DNA from: Nocardioides panacisoli
GTDB lineage: Bacteria; Actinomycetota; Actinomycetes; Propionibacteriales; Nocardioidaceae
NCBI RefSeq assembly: GCF_019448235.1
Contig: NZ_CP080409.1
Coordinates: forward strand, 248,001 to 312,000
Length of the DNA: 64,000 bases
Reading direction: 5' to 3'
In this document: positions 29,429 through 38,656 of the stretch, one piece after another
Layout of the letters: each line of letters begins with the position of its first letter
Numbering within the stretch: position 1 is the first letter of the stretch
Position numbers and translations under genes: made by a program
Notes under the pieces: generated by a model
Seen by the model: only the letters and a program-made list of their open reading frames with translations
Told to the model about the DNA's origin: nothing
Database searches by the model: none

Positions 29429-32053
29429 GGACGAAGTGCCCGAGTCCTCCGCGATCTCGGCCTCGACGCTGATCTCCTCGGCGCCGTCCCGGGCGGTGAA
29501 GACCAGGTCGCCGGTGACGTGACCGGCACGGCGCAGGTCCTGCTCGGCGATCTGCGCGTCCGCCACGGCCTCGGCGGGACCGGCGACCTCCACGCGGGCC
29601 AGCGGCGTCTTCATCTTGACCTTCGCGCGCGACTTCGCGCCCCGGATGCCGGCGAGGGCCGCTGCGACCGCGTCCACGGCACGGGCGGGGGAGGCGGCGG
29701 CGGAGCCGAGCTCGCCGGCGGTGGGCCACGCCGCGTGGTGGACCGAGCCGTCGTGCCACCACGACCAGACCTCCTCGGTCACGTAGGGCAGGAACGGCGC
29801 GAGCAGCCGCAGCTGCACGTCGAGTGCCAGCGCCAGCGTGGCGCGGGCCGACTCGGCACCGGAGCCGCCGTCGGCGTCGTACGCCCGCTCCTTGACCAGC
29901 TCGAGGTAGTCGTCGCAGAACTCCCAGAAGTGGCGCTCGATCACGTCCAGCGCGCCGGTGTAGTCGTAGGCCTCGAAGGCGTCGGTCGCCTCGGTGATCG
30001 CCACGGCGAGCTTGCCGACCTGGGCGCAGTCGAAGGCATCGGTGATCGCGACCGGCGTCACGCTGGTGGCACCGACGCTGCTCAGCACGAACTTCGACGC
30101 GTTGAGGACCTTCATCGCCAGCCGGCGGCCGACCTTCATCTCGTTCTGGTCGAACGGTGAGTCCAGGCCGGGACGCGCCTTGGCGGCGCGCCACCGCACG
30201 GCGTCGGCGCCGAACTTCTCCAGGATCTCGGTCGGCACGACGACGTTGCCCTTGGACTTCGACATCTTCTTGCGGTCGGGGTCGAGGATAAACCCGGAGA
30301 TCACCGCGTGGCTCCACGGCACCTGTCCGTGCTCGAACTCCGAGCGCACGACGCGGGAGAACAGCCACGTGCGGATGATGTCGTGCGCGTTGGTGCACAG
30401 GTCCATCGGGAAGACGCGCTGGAAGAGGTCGTCGTCGCTCTCCCAGCCGCCCGCGATCTGCGGGGTGAGGGAGGACGTCGCCCAGGTGTCCATGACGTCG
30501 GGGTCACCGATGAAGCCGCCGGGCTCGCCCCGCTGCTCCTCGGTGTAGCCGGCCGGCGCCGCCGTGGAGGGGTCGATGGGGAGATCGGCCTCGTCCGGGA
30601 GCAGCGGCGCGTCGTAGTCCGGCTCGCCCCGCTCGTCCAGGTGGTACCAGACCGGGAAGGGGATGCCGAAGAAGCGCTGGCGGGAGATCAGCCAGTCGCC
30701 GTTGAGGCCGCCGACCCAGTTGTCGTAGCGGTGCTGCATGTGGCCGGGCACCCACTGGACCTGCTTGCCGCTGTCCACGAAGCGCTCCCGCAACCCTGCG
30801 TCGCGGCCACCGTTCTGGATGTACCACTGGCGGGTGGCGACGATCTCCAGTGGCTTGTCGCCCTTCTCGAAGAAGTTCGCCATCCGCTGCGTGGGCTCGG
30901 GGTCACCGACCAGGTCGCCGCTCTCGCGCAGCTTCGCGACCATCAGCTCCCGGGCCGAGAAGACCGTCTTGCCCTTGAGGTCGTCGTACGCCGCCACGGC
31001 GGCCTCGCCGGCCAGCCAGTCGGGCTGCTCGTGGGTGAAGCGGCCGTCGCGTCCGATGACGGTGCGCACGGGCAGCTGCAGCTCGCGCCACCACTGCACG
31101 TCGGTGAGGTCACCGAAGGTGCAGCACATGGCGATGCCGGCGCCCTTGTCCATCTCTGCCGCGGCGTGGGCGACGACGGGCACCTCGACCCCGAACACGG
31201 GAGAGGTGACGGTCGTGCCGAACAGGTCCTGGTAGCGCTCGTCGTCGGGGTGGGCGATGAGTGCCACGCAGCTGACGATCAGTTCGGGGCGCGTGGTCTC
31301 GATGGGCACCGGCGTCCCGTCGGGCCGGTGGTAGTTCACGCGGTGGTAGTGACCGGCGTACTCGCGGGCCTCGAGCTCGGCCTGGGCCACCGCGGTCTGG
31401 AAGGTGACGTCCCACAGGGTCGGCGCCTTCTGCAGGTAGGCCTCGCCACGGGCGAGGTTGCGCAGGAAGGCCCGCTGGCTCACCGTCTGCGCGGCCGGCC
31501 CGATCGTGGTGTAGGTGGTGTCCCAGTCGACGGAGAGGCCCAGGGTGCGCCACAGCGACTCGAAGACCTTCTCGTCCTCCTCCACGAGCTGCTCGCACAG
31601 CTCGATGAAGTTCGGCCGGCTGACCGGGAGCTGCCGCTTCTTGTCGGGCTTCTCGGGGGGAGTGAAGTCGGGGTCGTAGGGCAGCGTGGGGTCACACCGC
31701 ACGCCGAAGTAGTTCTGGACGCGCCGCTCGGTCGGCAGGCCGTTGTCGTCCCACCCCATGGGGTAGAAGACCGACTTGCCACGCATCCGCTGGAACCGTG
31801 CGATCAGGTCGGTGTGGGTGTAGGAGAAGACGTGGCCGACGTGCAGGCTGCCGCTCACGGTCGGCGGCGGGGTGTCGATCGCGTAGACGTTCTCCCGCGG
31901 CTGGGTGCGGTCGAAGGCGTAGGTGCCCTCGTCCTTCCACCGCTGGGCCCACTTGTCCTCGAGGCCCTCCAGCGCCGGCTTGTCCGGTACCGCGACCGCA
32001 CCGACGTCGGTGCTGGTCGGGTCGGGGGCCGTGTCGCCGTGGTTCTCGCTCAT
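29420..32053 (-). CDS. valS: Valyl-tRNA synthetase, archaeal-type
   Basis: This class I synthetase charges tRNA-Val. The 877-residue protein has the HIGH motif as GSLHVGH near residue 70, the KMSKS motif in [11 protein letters not shown], and a CP1 editing domain with the [12 protein letters not shown] strand. The region around HIGH reads [21 protein letters not shown], then [12 protein letters not shown]. That is the archaeal/rickettsial ValRS form, not the bacterial form (PPPNVTGxLHxGHA...) of Mycobacterium or Streptomyces, and the usual C-terminal coiled coil is absent. It is convergent with clpX. TAGGAT lies eight bases before ATG 32053. Confidence 0.93.
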   Translation of the reverse strand: MSENHGDTAPDPTSTDVGAVAVPDKPALEGLEDKWAQRWKDEGTYAFDRTQPRENVYAIDTPPPTVSGSLHVGHVFSYTHTDLIARFQRMRGKSVFYPMGWDDNGLPTERRVQNYFGVRCDPTLPYDPDFTPPEKPDKKRQLPVSRPNFIELCEQLVEEDEKVFESLWRTLGLSVDWDTTYTTIGPAAQTVSQRAFLRNLARGEAYLQKAPTLWDVTFQTAVAQAELEAREYAGHYHRVNYHRPDGTPVPIETTRPELIVSCVALIAHPDDERYQDLFGTTVTSPVFGVEVPVVAHAAAEMDKGAGIAMCCTFGDLTDVQWWRELQLPVRTVIGRDGRFTHEQPDWLAGEAAVAAYDDLKGKTVFSARELMVAKLRESGDLVGDPEPTQRMANFFEKGDKPLEIVATRQWYIQNGGRDAGLRERFVDSGKQVQWVPGHMQHRYDNWVGGLNGDWLISRQRFFGIPFPVWYHLDERGEPDYDAPLLPDEADLPIDPSTAAPAGYTEEQRGEPGGFIGDPDVMDTWATSSLTPQIAGGWESDDDLFQRVFPMDLCTNAHDIIRTWLFSRVVRSEFEHGQVPWSHAVISGFILDPDRKKMSKSKGNVVVPTEILEKFGADAVRWRAAKARPGLDSPFDQNEMKVGRRLAMKVLNASKFVLSSVGATSVTPVAITDAFDCAQVGKLAVAITEATDAFEAYDYTGALDVIERHFWEFCDDYLELVKERAYDADGGSGAESARATLALALDVQLRLLAPFLPYVTEEVWSWWHDGSVHHAAWPTAGELGSAAASPARAVDAVAAALAGIRGAKSRAKVKMKTPLARVEVAGPAEAVADAQIAEQDLRRAGHVTGDLVFTARDGAEEISVEAEIAEDSGTSSVE

Positions 32054-32061
32054 GGTGTCGA

Positions 32062-32067
32062 ATCCTA
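32062..32067 (-). promoter_or_regulatory. Candidate leaderless -10 of valS
   Basis: TAGGAT ends eight bases before ATG 32053. The spacer TCGACACC has no ribosome-binding site. Confidence 0.4.
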
Positions 32068-32138
32068 GGGCGCAGGAGGTGCGCGCCCGAAACCGCCCGC
32101 GATCGCGTGGTTCCCCTGCGCAGGCGGCGACGGAGGGA

Positions 32139-32144
32139 TACGGT
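32139..32144 (+). promoter_or_regulatory. Candidate leaderless -10 of the SpoIID-like gene
   Basis: TACGGT ends six bases before ATG 32151. It lies 71 bp from the divergent valS hexamer. Confidence 0.4.
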
Positions 32145-32150
32145 CGCCTG

Positions 32151-33353
32151 ATGGTGCGAACCCGCCTCTCGGTCCTGCTCGTGGCCGGCGCGCTCGTCGC
32201 GGTCACCCTGCTCCACCCCGACGCCCGCGACCGTGGGGGCGTCACGGACGAGGTCGAGCTCACCGGCGCCTCGTCGGTCGTGCTCAAGGGGCGCGGGTAC
32301 GGCCACGGCCGCGGACTGTCCCAGCACGGCGCGCGGGGCGCCGCGGAGGAGCACGGCAAGGGCTACCGCCAGATCCTGGACTTCTACTACCCGGGCACCT
32401 CCTGGGACACCGGGGGCGGGGCGATCAAGGTGCTGCTCACCGGGGACACCAACGACTCGGTGAAGGTCCGCGCGCGCAGCGGGCTCAAGGCCCGCTCGCT
32501 GCGCACCGGGGACAAGTGGCGCCTGGCGCGTGCCGGTGCCAAGAAGTGGCGACTGCGGCCGGTCCGCAAGGGGGCGGCGACCCGGATCACGGTCTGGGTC
32601 GACGGCGGGTGGCAGCGCGTGCGCGACGTGCCCGGCGAGGTCGAGTTCGTCGCCGGCGGCCGGCCCATCACGCTGCTGATGCCGCGCGGTAGCCGCAGCT
32701 ACCGCGGCAAGCTGCAGTCGCTGCGTGCCGGCGGCGGTGACCGCATCACCGTCAACCGCCTCAACCTGGAGAAGTACCTGCGGGGCGTCGTACCCCGTGA
32801 GGTGCCGGCCCTGTGGCACCCGCAGGCCGTCCGGTCCCAGGCCGTGGCCGCACGGACGTACGCCATCCACGAGCGCAACGGACGCTGGGGCGAGACCTTC
32901 CACGTCCGCGACACCGTCGCCTCCCAGGTGTACGGCGGCGCCACCGACGAGCACCCGGCCGCGACCGACGCGATCCGCGCGACGCACCGGGAGATGCTGA
33001 CGCACGGCGGCAAGCCGGCCTTCACGCAGTTCTCCGCGAGCAACGGCGGGTGGAGCGCTCCCGGGCCGCTGGCCTACCAGCAGGCCCGCCAGGACCCCTG
33101 GGACCGCTGGTCGGGCAACCCGCACCGGTGGTGGCGGGTGCGGTTGGGTGACCGACGCATCGAGCAGGCCTACCCGAAGATCGGCGACTTTCAGCGGCTC
33201 CACGTCGCCGACGCCTGGCGCGACGGCAACGGCCAGTGGGGCGGTCGCGTCGAGCACGTGCGCATCGTCGGCAGCAAGGGACGGGTCACGGTGTCGGGAT
33301 CGGACTTCCGCTTCCGCTTCGGCCTGAAGTCCACCTGGTTCACCGTGGGCTGA
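32151..33353 (+). CDS. Secreted SpoIID/LytB domain protein
   Basis: This 400-residue protein has a short signal or anchor segment (residues 4-21) and the SpoIID pattern. [41 protein letters not shown] sequence lies near 47-85, and [33 protein letters not shown] near 205-240. SpoIID is a lytic transglycosylase acting on denuded glycan strands. In non-sporulating actinobacteria these proteins are thought to act on the cell wall, and activity here is unproven. It is divergent from valS and convergent with pyc. Confidence 0.85.
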   Translation: MVRTRLSVLLVAGALVAVTLLHPDARDRGGVTDEVELTGASSVVLKGRGYGHGRGLSQHGARGAAEEHGKGYRQILDFYYPGTSWDTGGGAIKVLLTGDTNDSVKVRARSGLKARSLRTGDKWRLARAGAKKWRLRPVRKGAATRITVWVDGGWQRVRDVPGEVEFVAGGRPITLLMPRGSRSYRGKLQSLRAGGGDRITVNRLNLEKYLRGVVPREVPALWHPQAVRSQAVAARTYAIHERNGRWGETFHVRDTVASQVYGGATDEHPAATDAIRATHREMLTHGGKPAFTQFSASNGGWSAPGPLAYQQARQDPWDRWSGNPHRWWRVRLGDRRIEQAYPKIGDFQRLHVADAWRDGNGQWGGRVEHVRIVGSKGRVTVSGSDFRFRFGLKSTWFTVG

Positions 33354-33377
33354 GCCCGGCCCCACCCGGGACCGGGC
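33354..33377. terminator. Weak hairpin between convergent SpoIID-like and pyc genes
   Basis: GCCCGG (33354-33359) can pair with CCGGGC (33372-33377) around a GC-rich loop of 12 bases. It is positioned to serve either strand, but the stem is short. Confidence 0.3.
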
Positions 33378-33383
33378 CCGGTC

Positions 33384-36300
33384 TCACTCCACCACGGCGA
33401 TGAGGTCGCCGCCCTCGACGGGGCGGGTGGTCTCGAACGCGAGCCGGCTGACGGTGCCGTCGGTGGGGGTGGTGATCGAAGCCTCCATCTTCATCGCCTC
33501 GATGGTGGCGATGGTGTCGCCGGCGGCGACGTGTTGGCCCTGCTCGACCTGGATGGTGACGGCGCCCTGGAAGGGTGCGGCGATGTGCCCGGGTTGGCCG
33601 GGGTCGGCCTTCTCGGCGTCGGTGACGTCGGCCGACACGCTGCGGTCGCGAACGCTGACGGGGCGGAGCTGTCCGTTGAGGGTGCACATCACCGTGCGGA
33701 AGCCCCGCTCGTCGGGCTCGCTGACGGCCTCCAGGCCGAGGAGCAGGGTGACGCCCTCGGCGAGCTCGATGCGGTGCTCGACGCCGCTCTGCAGTCCGTA
33801 GAGGTACTCGGCGGTCGGGATCACCGTGACGTCGCCGAACTGCTCGCGGGCTGCCTCGAGCTCCTTGGTCGGGCCGGGGAAGAGCAGCTGGTTGAGGGTA
33901 CGCCGCCGGTCGGTGTCGAGGCCGTGGCGCTCGTCGTCGGTGAGGTCGGCGGCGGACGGCGTCCAGGAGCGTCCTTCCAGGGCGCGGCTGCGGAACGGCT
34001 CGGGCCAGTCGCCGGGCGGGTCGCCGAGCTCGCCGTGGAGGAACCCGATGACGGAGTCGGGGATGTCGTAGTCGCCGGGGTTCTCGGCGAAGTCGGCCGG
34101 GTCGGCGCCGATGCCCACCAGGGAGAGGGCGAGGTCGCCGACCACCTTGGAGGAGGGCGTGACCTTGACGATGTTGCCCAGGATGTCGTTGGCGGCGGCG
34201 TAGGTCTCCTCGACCTGCTCGAACTTCTCGCCCAGGCCGAGGGCGACGGCCTGTTGGCGCAGGTTGGAGAGCTGTCCGCCGGGGATCTCGTGGTGGTAGA
34301 CCCGGCCGGTGGGGGCGGCGAGCCCGGACTCGAAGGGGGCGTAGATGCGGCGTACGGCCTCCCAGTAGGGCTCGAGGGCGCTGACGGCGGCGATGTCCAG
34401 GCCGGTCTCGCGGTCGGTGTGGTCGGTGGCGGCCACGAGTGCGGTCAGCGAGGGTTGGGAGGTGGTGCCCGACATCGAGGCGGCCGCGCCGTCGACGGCG
34501 TCGACACCGGCCTCGATCGCGGCGGTGAGGGTGGCGAGCTGGCCGCCGGGGGTGTCGTGGGTGTGCAGGTGCACGGGGAGGTCGAAGCGCTCACGCAGGG
34601 CGGTGACCAGGCGACGGGCGGCCGGTGCGCGCAGCAGGCCGGCCATGTCCTTGATCGCCAGCACGTGGGCGCCCGCGTCGACGATCTGCTCGGCCAGCCG
34701 GAGGTAGTAGTCGAGGGTGTAGAGCTCCTCGCGCGGGTCGGAGAGGTCGCCGGTGTAGCACAGGGCGACCTCGGCCACCGCCTGGTCGGTGGCGCGGACC
34801 GCCTCGATGGCGGGCCGCATCTGGGAGACGTCGTTGAGGGCGTCGAAGATGCGGAACACGTCCATCCCGGTCGCCACCGCCTCCTCGACGAAGGCGTTGG
34901 TGACGTCGGTGGGGTAGGGGGTGTAGCCCACCGTGTTGCGTCCGCGCAGCAGCATCTGGAGGCACACGTTCGGCAGCGCCTCACGCAGGTCGGCCAGCCG
35001 CTCCCACGGGTCCTCGTGCAGGAACCGGAGCGCGACGTCGTACGTCGCTCCGCCCCAGGCCTCCACGGACCATAGCTCGGGCGTCATCCGCGCCACGTGC
35101 CCGGCGGCGCCGAGGAGGTCGAAGCTGCGCACCCGCGTCGCGAGCAGGCTCTGGTGGGCGTCGCGGAACGTGGTGTCGGTGACCCCGACCCGGTCCTGCT
35201 CCCGCAGCGCCCGGGCGAAGCCGTCGGGTCCGAGGTCGAGCAGCTGCTGCCGGCTGCCCTCGGGCGGGGTGGTCGACAGGTCGATCTCGGGCAGCTTGTC
35301 GGCCGGACGCACCGTGACCGGCGGCTCGCCGTGGGGCTTGTTGACGGTGACGTCGGCGAGGTAGTTGAGCAGCTTCGACCCGCGGTCGGCCGGTGGCCGC
35401 GCCGTGAGGAGGTACTGGTGGTCCTCGATGAAGGACGTGGTGACCGCGCCACGGGTGAAGTCGGGGTCGGCCAACAGGGCCTGGAGGAACCCGAGGTTGG
35501 TCGCCACGCCGCGGATCTTGAACTCCGCCAGCGCGCGGCGCGCCTTCTCCGTCGCCGCCGCGTGGTCCCGCCCGCGGCAGGTGAGCTTGGCCAGCATCGA
35601 GTCGAAGTGCGGGCTGACCTCCGCGCCGGTGTGGACCGTGCCGCCGTCGATGCGGACGCCGGGCCCACCCGGCGATCGGTAGTTGGTGATCGTGCCGGTG
35701 TCGGGCCGGAACTCGTTCGCCGGGTCCTCGGTGGTGATGCGGCACTGCAGCGCTGCGCCCCGCAGCGTGATGTCGGCCTGGGCCAGCCCGAGGTCGGCCA
35801 ACCTCGCACCGGCCGCGATCCGCAGTTGCGCCTGCACCAGGTCGATGCCGGTGACCTCCTCGGTCACGGTGTGCTCGACCTGGATCCGGGGATTCATCTC
35901 GATGAAGACGTGGCGACCCGAGGAGTCCACCAAGAACTCCACCGTGCCGGCGTTGCGGTAGCCGATGGCGCTCGCCAGCTTCACCGCGTCCGCACAGATC
36001 CGGTCCCGCAGGTCGGCGTCGAGGTGGGGAGCCGGCGCGATCTCCACGACCTTCTGGTGGCGCCGCTGCACCGAGCAGTCCCGCTCGTACAGGTGCACCA
36101 CCCCGTCGGGGCCCGTGCCGTCGGCCAGGACCTGCACCTCGATGTGCCGCGGCTCCACGACCGCCTGCTCCACGAAGACCGTCGGGTCACCGAACGCCGC
36201 CTCACCCTCGCGCATGCAGGCCTCGATCGCCTCGCGCAGGTCGGCGGGGTCCTCCACCCGGCGCATGCCGCGCCCACCGCCACCGGCGACCGCCTTGACG

Positions 36301-36767
36301 AACACCGGGAACGGCAGCTCGGCGGCCTCCCGCGTCAGCGCCTCCGCGTCGGTGGTCGGGTCGACCCCCTCCAGCGTCGGTACGCCGGCCTCCCGTGCCG
36401 CCGCGATCGCGCGCGACTTGTTGCCGGTCAGGGTCAGCACCTCCGCCGACGGCCCCACGAAGGTCAGGCCCGCCTCCGCGCACGCCTCGGCCAGCTCGGG
36501 GTTCTCCGAGAGGAAGCCGTACCCGGGATAGACCGCGTCGGCCCCGCACTGCACCGCCGTCGTGACGATGGCCTGCGGGTCCAGGTAGCTGCGCACCGGG
36601 TGGCCGCGCTCACCGATCTCGTACGCCTCGTCCGCACGCAGCCGGTGCTCGGACCACCGGTCCTCGTGCGGGAAGACGGCCACGGTCCGCGCGCCCAGCT
36701 CGTAGGCAGCACGGAACCCGCGGATGGCGATCTCGCCACGGTTGGCGACCAGCACCTTGGAGAACAT
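33384..36767 (-). CDS. pyc: Pyruvate carboxylase
   Basis: This anaplerotic enzyme makes oxaloacetate from pyruvate, bicarbonate and ATP. The single 1127-residue chain has, in order, a biotin carboxylase domain (about 1-450; VLVANRGEIAIRGFRAA, AGGGGRGMRRV, MNPRIQVEHTVTEEVTG), a carboxyltransferase domain (about 530-830; DTTFRDAHQSLLATRVR, the metal-binding HLHTHDTPGG), and a C-terminal biotinyl domain (IEAMKMEASI, biotin Lys near 1093). I chose ATG 36767 because it begins MFSKVLVANRGE, with TAGGCT seven bases upstream. BirA for its biotinylation is encoded at 49.5 kb. Confidence 0.96.
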   Translation of the reverse strand: MFSKVLVANRGEIAIRGFRAAYELGARTVAVFPHEDRWSEHRLRADEAYEIGERGHPVRSYLDPQAIVTTAVQCGADAVYPGYGFLSENPELAEACAEAGLTFVGPSAEVLTLTGNKSRAIAAAREAGVPTLEGVDPTTDAEALTREAAELPFPVFVKAVAGGGGRGMRRVEDPADLREAIEACMREGEAAFGDPTVFVEQAVVEPRHIEVQVLADGTGPDGVVHLYERDCSVQRRHQKVVEIAPAPHLDADLRDRICADAVKLASAIGYRNAGTVEFLVDSSGRHVFIEMNPRIQVEHTVTEEVTGIDLVQAQLRIAAGARLADLGLAQADITLRGAALQCRITTEDPANEFRPDTGTITNYRSPGGPGVRIDGGTVHTGAEVSPHFDSMLAKLTCRGRDHAAATEKARRALAEFKIRGVATNLGFLQALLADPDFTRGAVTTSFIEDHQYLLTARPPADRGSKLLNYLADVTVNKPHGEPPVTVRPADKLPEIDLSTTPPEGSRQQLLDLGPDGFARALREQDRVGVTDTTFRDAHQSLLATRVRSFDLLGAAGHVARMTPELWSVEAWGGATYDVALRFLHEDPWERLADLREALPNVCLQMLLRGRNTVGYTPYPTDVTNAFVEEAVATGMDVFRIFDALNDVSQMRPAIEAVRATDQAVAEVALCYTGDLSDPREELYTLDYYLRLAEQIVDAGAHVLAIKDMAGLLRAPAARRLVTALRERFDLPVHLHTHDTPGGQLATLTAAIEAGVDAVDGAAASMSGTTSQPSLTALVAATDHTDRETGLDIAAVSALEPYWEAVRRIYAPFESGLAAPTGRVYHHEIPGGQLSNLRQQAVALGLGEKFEQVEETYAAANDILGNIVKVTPSSKVVGDLALSLVGIGADPADFAENPGDYDIPDSVIGFLHGELGDPPGDWPEPFRSRALEGRSWTPSAADLTDDERHGLDTDRRRTLNQLLFPGPTKELEAAREQFGDVTVIPTAEYLYGLQSGVEHRIELAEGVTLLLGLEAVSEPDERGFRTVMCTLNGQLRPVSVRDRSVSADVTDAEKADPGQPGHIAAPFQGAVTIQVEQGQHVAAGDTIATIEAMKMEASITTPTDGTVSRLAFETTRPVEGGDLIAVVE

Positions 36768-36774
36768 GCCCGCC

Positions 36775-36780
36775 AGCCTA
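36775..36780 (-). promoter_or_regulatory. Candidate leaderless -10 of pyc
   Basis: TAGGCT ends seven bases before ATG 36767, with spacer GGCGGGC. Confidence 0.45.
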
Positions 36781-36847
36781 GGAGAGACCTGTGTCACCCG
36801 TGTGTCCTCCACCGTGCGACGGCCGGACCCGGCCACCGGCGGAGCGG

Positions 36848-37789
36848 TCAGGCAGCGGTGGGCTCCCGGTCACGCCACCACGCGACGGTCGCGCGGACGG
36901 CGTCCGCGAACGGCGTGGGCTGCAGGCCGAGGCGCCGCTCGCTCCGGGAGGAGTCCAGCACCCACGGTCCGGTGAACTGGTGGGCGAGTTCGGCCACCTC
37001 GCGGGTGTCGCGGTGCACCGACCCCAGGGCGCGCACCAACCAACCGGGGGCGGCGCTGGCGCGAGGGCTCGGCGCACCCGCGGCAGCCGCGAACGCCTCG
37101 ACCAGCTCCCGCTGGGTGACCGGGGGCCCGGTTGGGGCGTGCAGGAAGGAGTCCCACAGGTCCGGCGTGGCGGCGGCACGGATCATCGCGGCGGCGAGGT
37201 CGGGCACGTAGGTGAAGGAGTGCGGCTGGTCCTGGCTGCCGATCACCCACAGCCGCTTGCCGGCGAGCAGTGTCGGGACCATGCGCTCACCGGCGTGGGC
37301 GGTGATGACCCGTGGGCCGAAGAAGTCCGAGGCCGCCACGCTGACGGTCGGTGTCGTCGAGGCCTCCCGTGCGCGGAGCAGCGCGGCACGCACTCCCTGC
37401 TTGCCGCGGGTCGCGGTGCGGGGGAGGTCCTCGGTGATCGGCCCGTCCACCTCGCCGTAGGCGTAGAGGCTCTCGGGGAACACGGCCACGGCACCGGCGC
37501 GCCCCGCCGCGGCCAGCACGCCCTGCTCGGTGGCGGGCAGTTCGGCGCGCCAGGCCGCGGCGTCGTAGCGCGAGGCGTGGATGCAGTGGTGCACGGCGAC
37601 GGCGCCGTCGAACGCCTCGTCGAGCGCGTCGGGTCGGGACACGTCGAGGCGGCGTCGCTCGATCAGGGGATGCTCGGGGCCGTTGCCGGAGCGGGTCAGC
37701 AGTCGCACCCGGTGGTGCTGCTCGGCCAACTGGGTCGCGACGGTGCTGCCGACGGGGCCGGCGCCGGTGACGACGTGGATCGGGGTCAT
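36848..37789 (-). CDS. Extended SDR / NAD-dependent epimerase-like protein
   Basis: This 313-residue Rossmann protein begins IHVVTGAGPVGSTVATQLAEQHHRVRLLTRSG (TGxxxxG nucleotide loop). It has a SLYAYGEV segment that parallels the catalytic Tyr region and QPHSFTYVPDLAAAMIRAA, a hallmark of extended SDR and NmrA-like proteins. The classical YxxxK is not clear, so it may be a weak catalyst or a sensor. GGAGG precedes ATG 37789. It is divergent from a TetR gene, with two related palindromes between them, so it is probably the target of that repressor. Confidence 0.8.
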   Translation of the reverse strand: MTPIHVVTGAGPVGSTVATQLAEQHHRVRLLTRSGNGPEHPLIERRRLDVSRPDALDEAFDGAVAVHHCIHASRYDAAAWRAELPATEQGVLAAAGRAGAVAVFPESLYAYGEVDGPITEDLPRTATRGKQGVRAALLRAREASTTPTVSVAASDFFGPRVITAHAGERMVPTLLAGKRLWVIGSQDQPHSFTYVPDLAAAMIRAAATPDLWDSFLHAPTGPPVTQRELVEAFAAAAGAPSPRASAAPGWLVRALGSVHRDTREVAELAHQFTGPWVLDSSRSERRLGLQPTPFADAVRATVAWWRDREPTAA

Positions 37790-37813
37790 GGTTCCTCCTG
37801 CGGATCGGTGGGG

Positions 37814-37828
37814 GAGAGCGGTGCTCTC
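37814..37828. promoter_or_regulatory. TetR operator-like palindrome 1
   Basis: GAGAGC-GGT-GCTCTC is a perfect 6-3-6 inverted repeat lying between the SDR start and its predicted -10. It is related to the second palindrome at 37864. Confidence 0.6.
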
Positions 37829-37834
37829 TCATCG

Positions 37835-37863
37835 ATTCTGGAGGGACCCGCTCCGAAAAACAA
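37835..37863 (-). promoter_or_regulatory. Predicted promoter of the SDR gene
   Basis: On the minus strand TTGTTT (37858-37863) and CAGAAT (37835-37840) are spaced by 17 bases. The promoter sits exactly between the two operator-like palindromes. Confidence 0.4.
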
Positions 37864-37874
37864 GAGCAGTGCTC
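37864..37874. promoter_or_regulatory. TetR operator-like palindrome 2
   Basis: GAGCA-G-TGCTC is a perfect 5-1-5 inverted repeat abutting the predicted -35 of the SDR gene and lying 42 bases before the TetR ATG. It shares the GAGCNGTGCTC core with the first palindrome. Confidence 0.6.
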
Positions 37875-37916
37875 ACTAATGTTGACACCGCTCCGCATCA
37901 CACCGACGATGGGCCG

Positions 37917-38612
37917 ATGACGACCCCGCGACAGCGCGCCCGCGAGCAGACCATGCGCGACATCGTCCGGATCGGGCGCGCCCAGCTCGCCGACCACGGC
38001 GCCGCCGCCCTGTCGCTTCGGGCGGTCGCCCGCGAGCTCGGCGTCGTCTCCTCGGCGGTCTACCGCTACGTCGCGGACCGTGACGCGCTGCTCACGCTGC
38101 TGGTGGTCGACGGGTACGACGAGCTCGGCGACGCGGTCGACGCGGCGCTCGAGGGCGAGCCCGGCGGGCACCGCGACCGGTTCCTCGCCCTCGGGCGTGC
38201 CGTGAGGGAGTGGGCGCTGGCCGAGCCCGCGACGTACGCGCTGCTCTTCGGCTCGCCCGTGCCGGGCTACGCCGCGCCGGCCGAGCGGACCGTCGCCCCG
38301 GGCACCCGGGTGCCCGCCGCGATGCTCGGCATCGCCGCCGACGCCCATGCTGCGGGGGAGTTGGCGCTACCGTCGGAGCCGGACGAGGACCCCGGCGGCG
38401 CGCTCAGTACCGGGCTCCACGGGATCCGTGAGCAGTTCGGGTTCGAGCTCCCCGACGCAGCACTCCGTCGTGGCGTCCTGGTGTGGGCGTCGCTGTTCGG
38501 CTGCGTCAGCTTCGAGCTCTTCGGCCAGTACGGTCCCGACGCCTTCGGCGACCCCGCCACGCTCTTCGAGCGCCATCTGGCCCGGCTCGCCGAGGGGATG
38601 GGGCTGGCCTGA
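37917..38612 (+). CDS. TetR/AcrR family transcriptional regulator
   Basis: This 231-residue protein has the N-terminal TetR helix-turn-helix (AAALSLRAVARELGVVSSAVYRYVADRDALLTLLVVDGYDEL, about 25-65). It also has the C-terminal TetR_C WHG-type ligand domain of the Streptomyces/Mycobacterium kind (PATYALLFGSPVPGYAAPA). The ligand is unknown. Divergent orientation and a pair of matching palindromes suggest it represses the SDR gene and itself. ATG 37917 is chosen over longer in-frame options because the helix-turn-helix then starts at the usual distance. Confidence 0.88.
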   Translation: MTTPRQRAREQTMRDIVRIGRAQLADHGAAALSLRAVARELGVVSSAVYRYVADRDALLTLLVVDGYDELGDAVDAALEGEPGGHRDRFLALGRAVREWALAEPATYALLFGSPVPGYAAPAERTVAPGTRVPAAMLGIAADAHAAGELALPSEPDEDPGGALSTGLHGIREQFGFELPDAALRRGVLVWASLFGCVSFELFGQYGPDAFGDPATLFERHLARLAEGMGLA

Positions 38613-38656
38613 AGGGCGGCTCGTTCCTCACGCCACCTCCGCGGGCGCTCCTCGGC

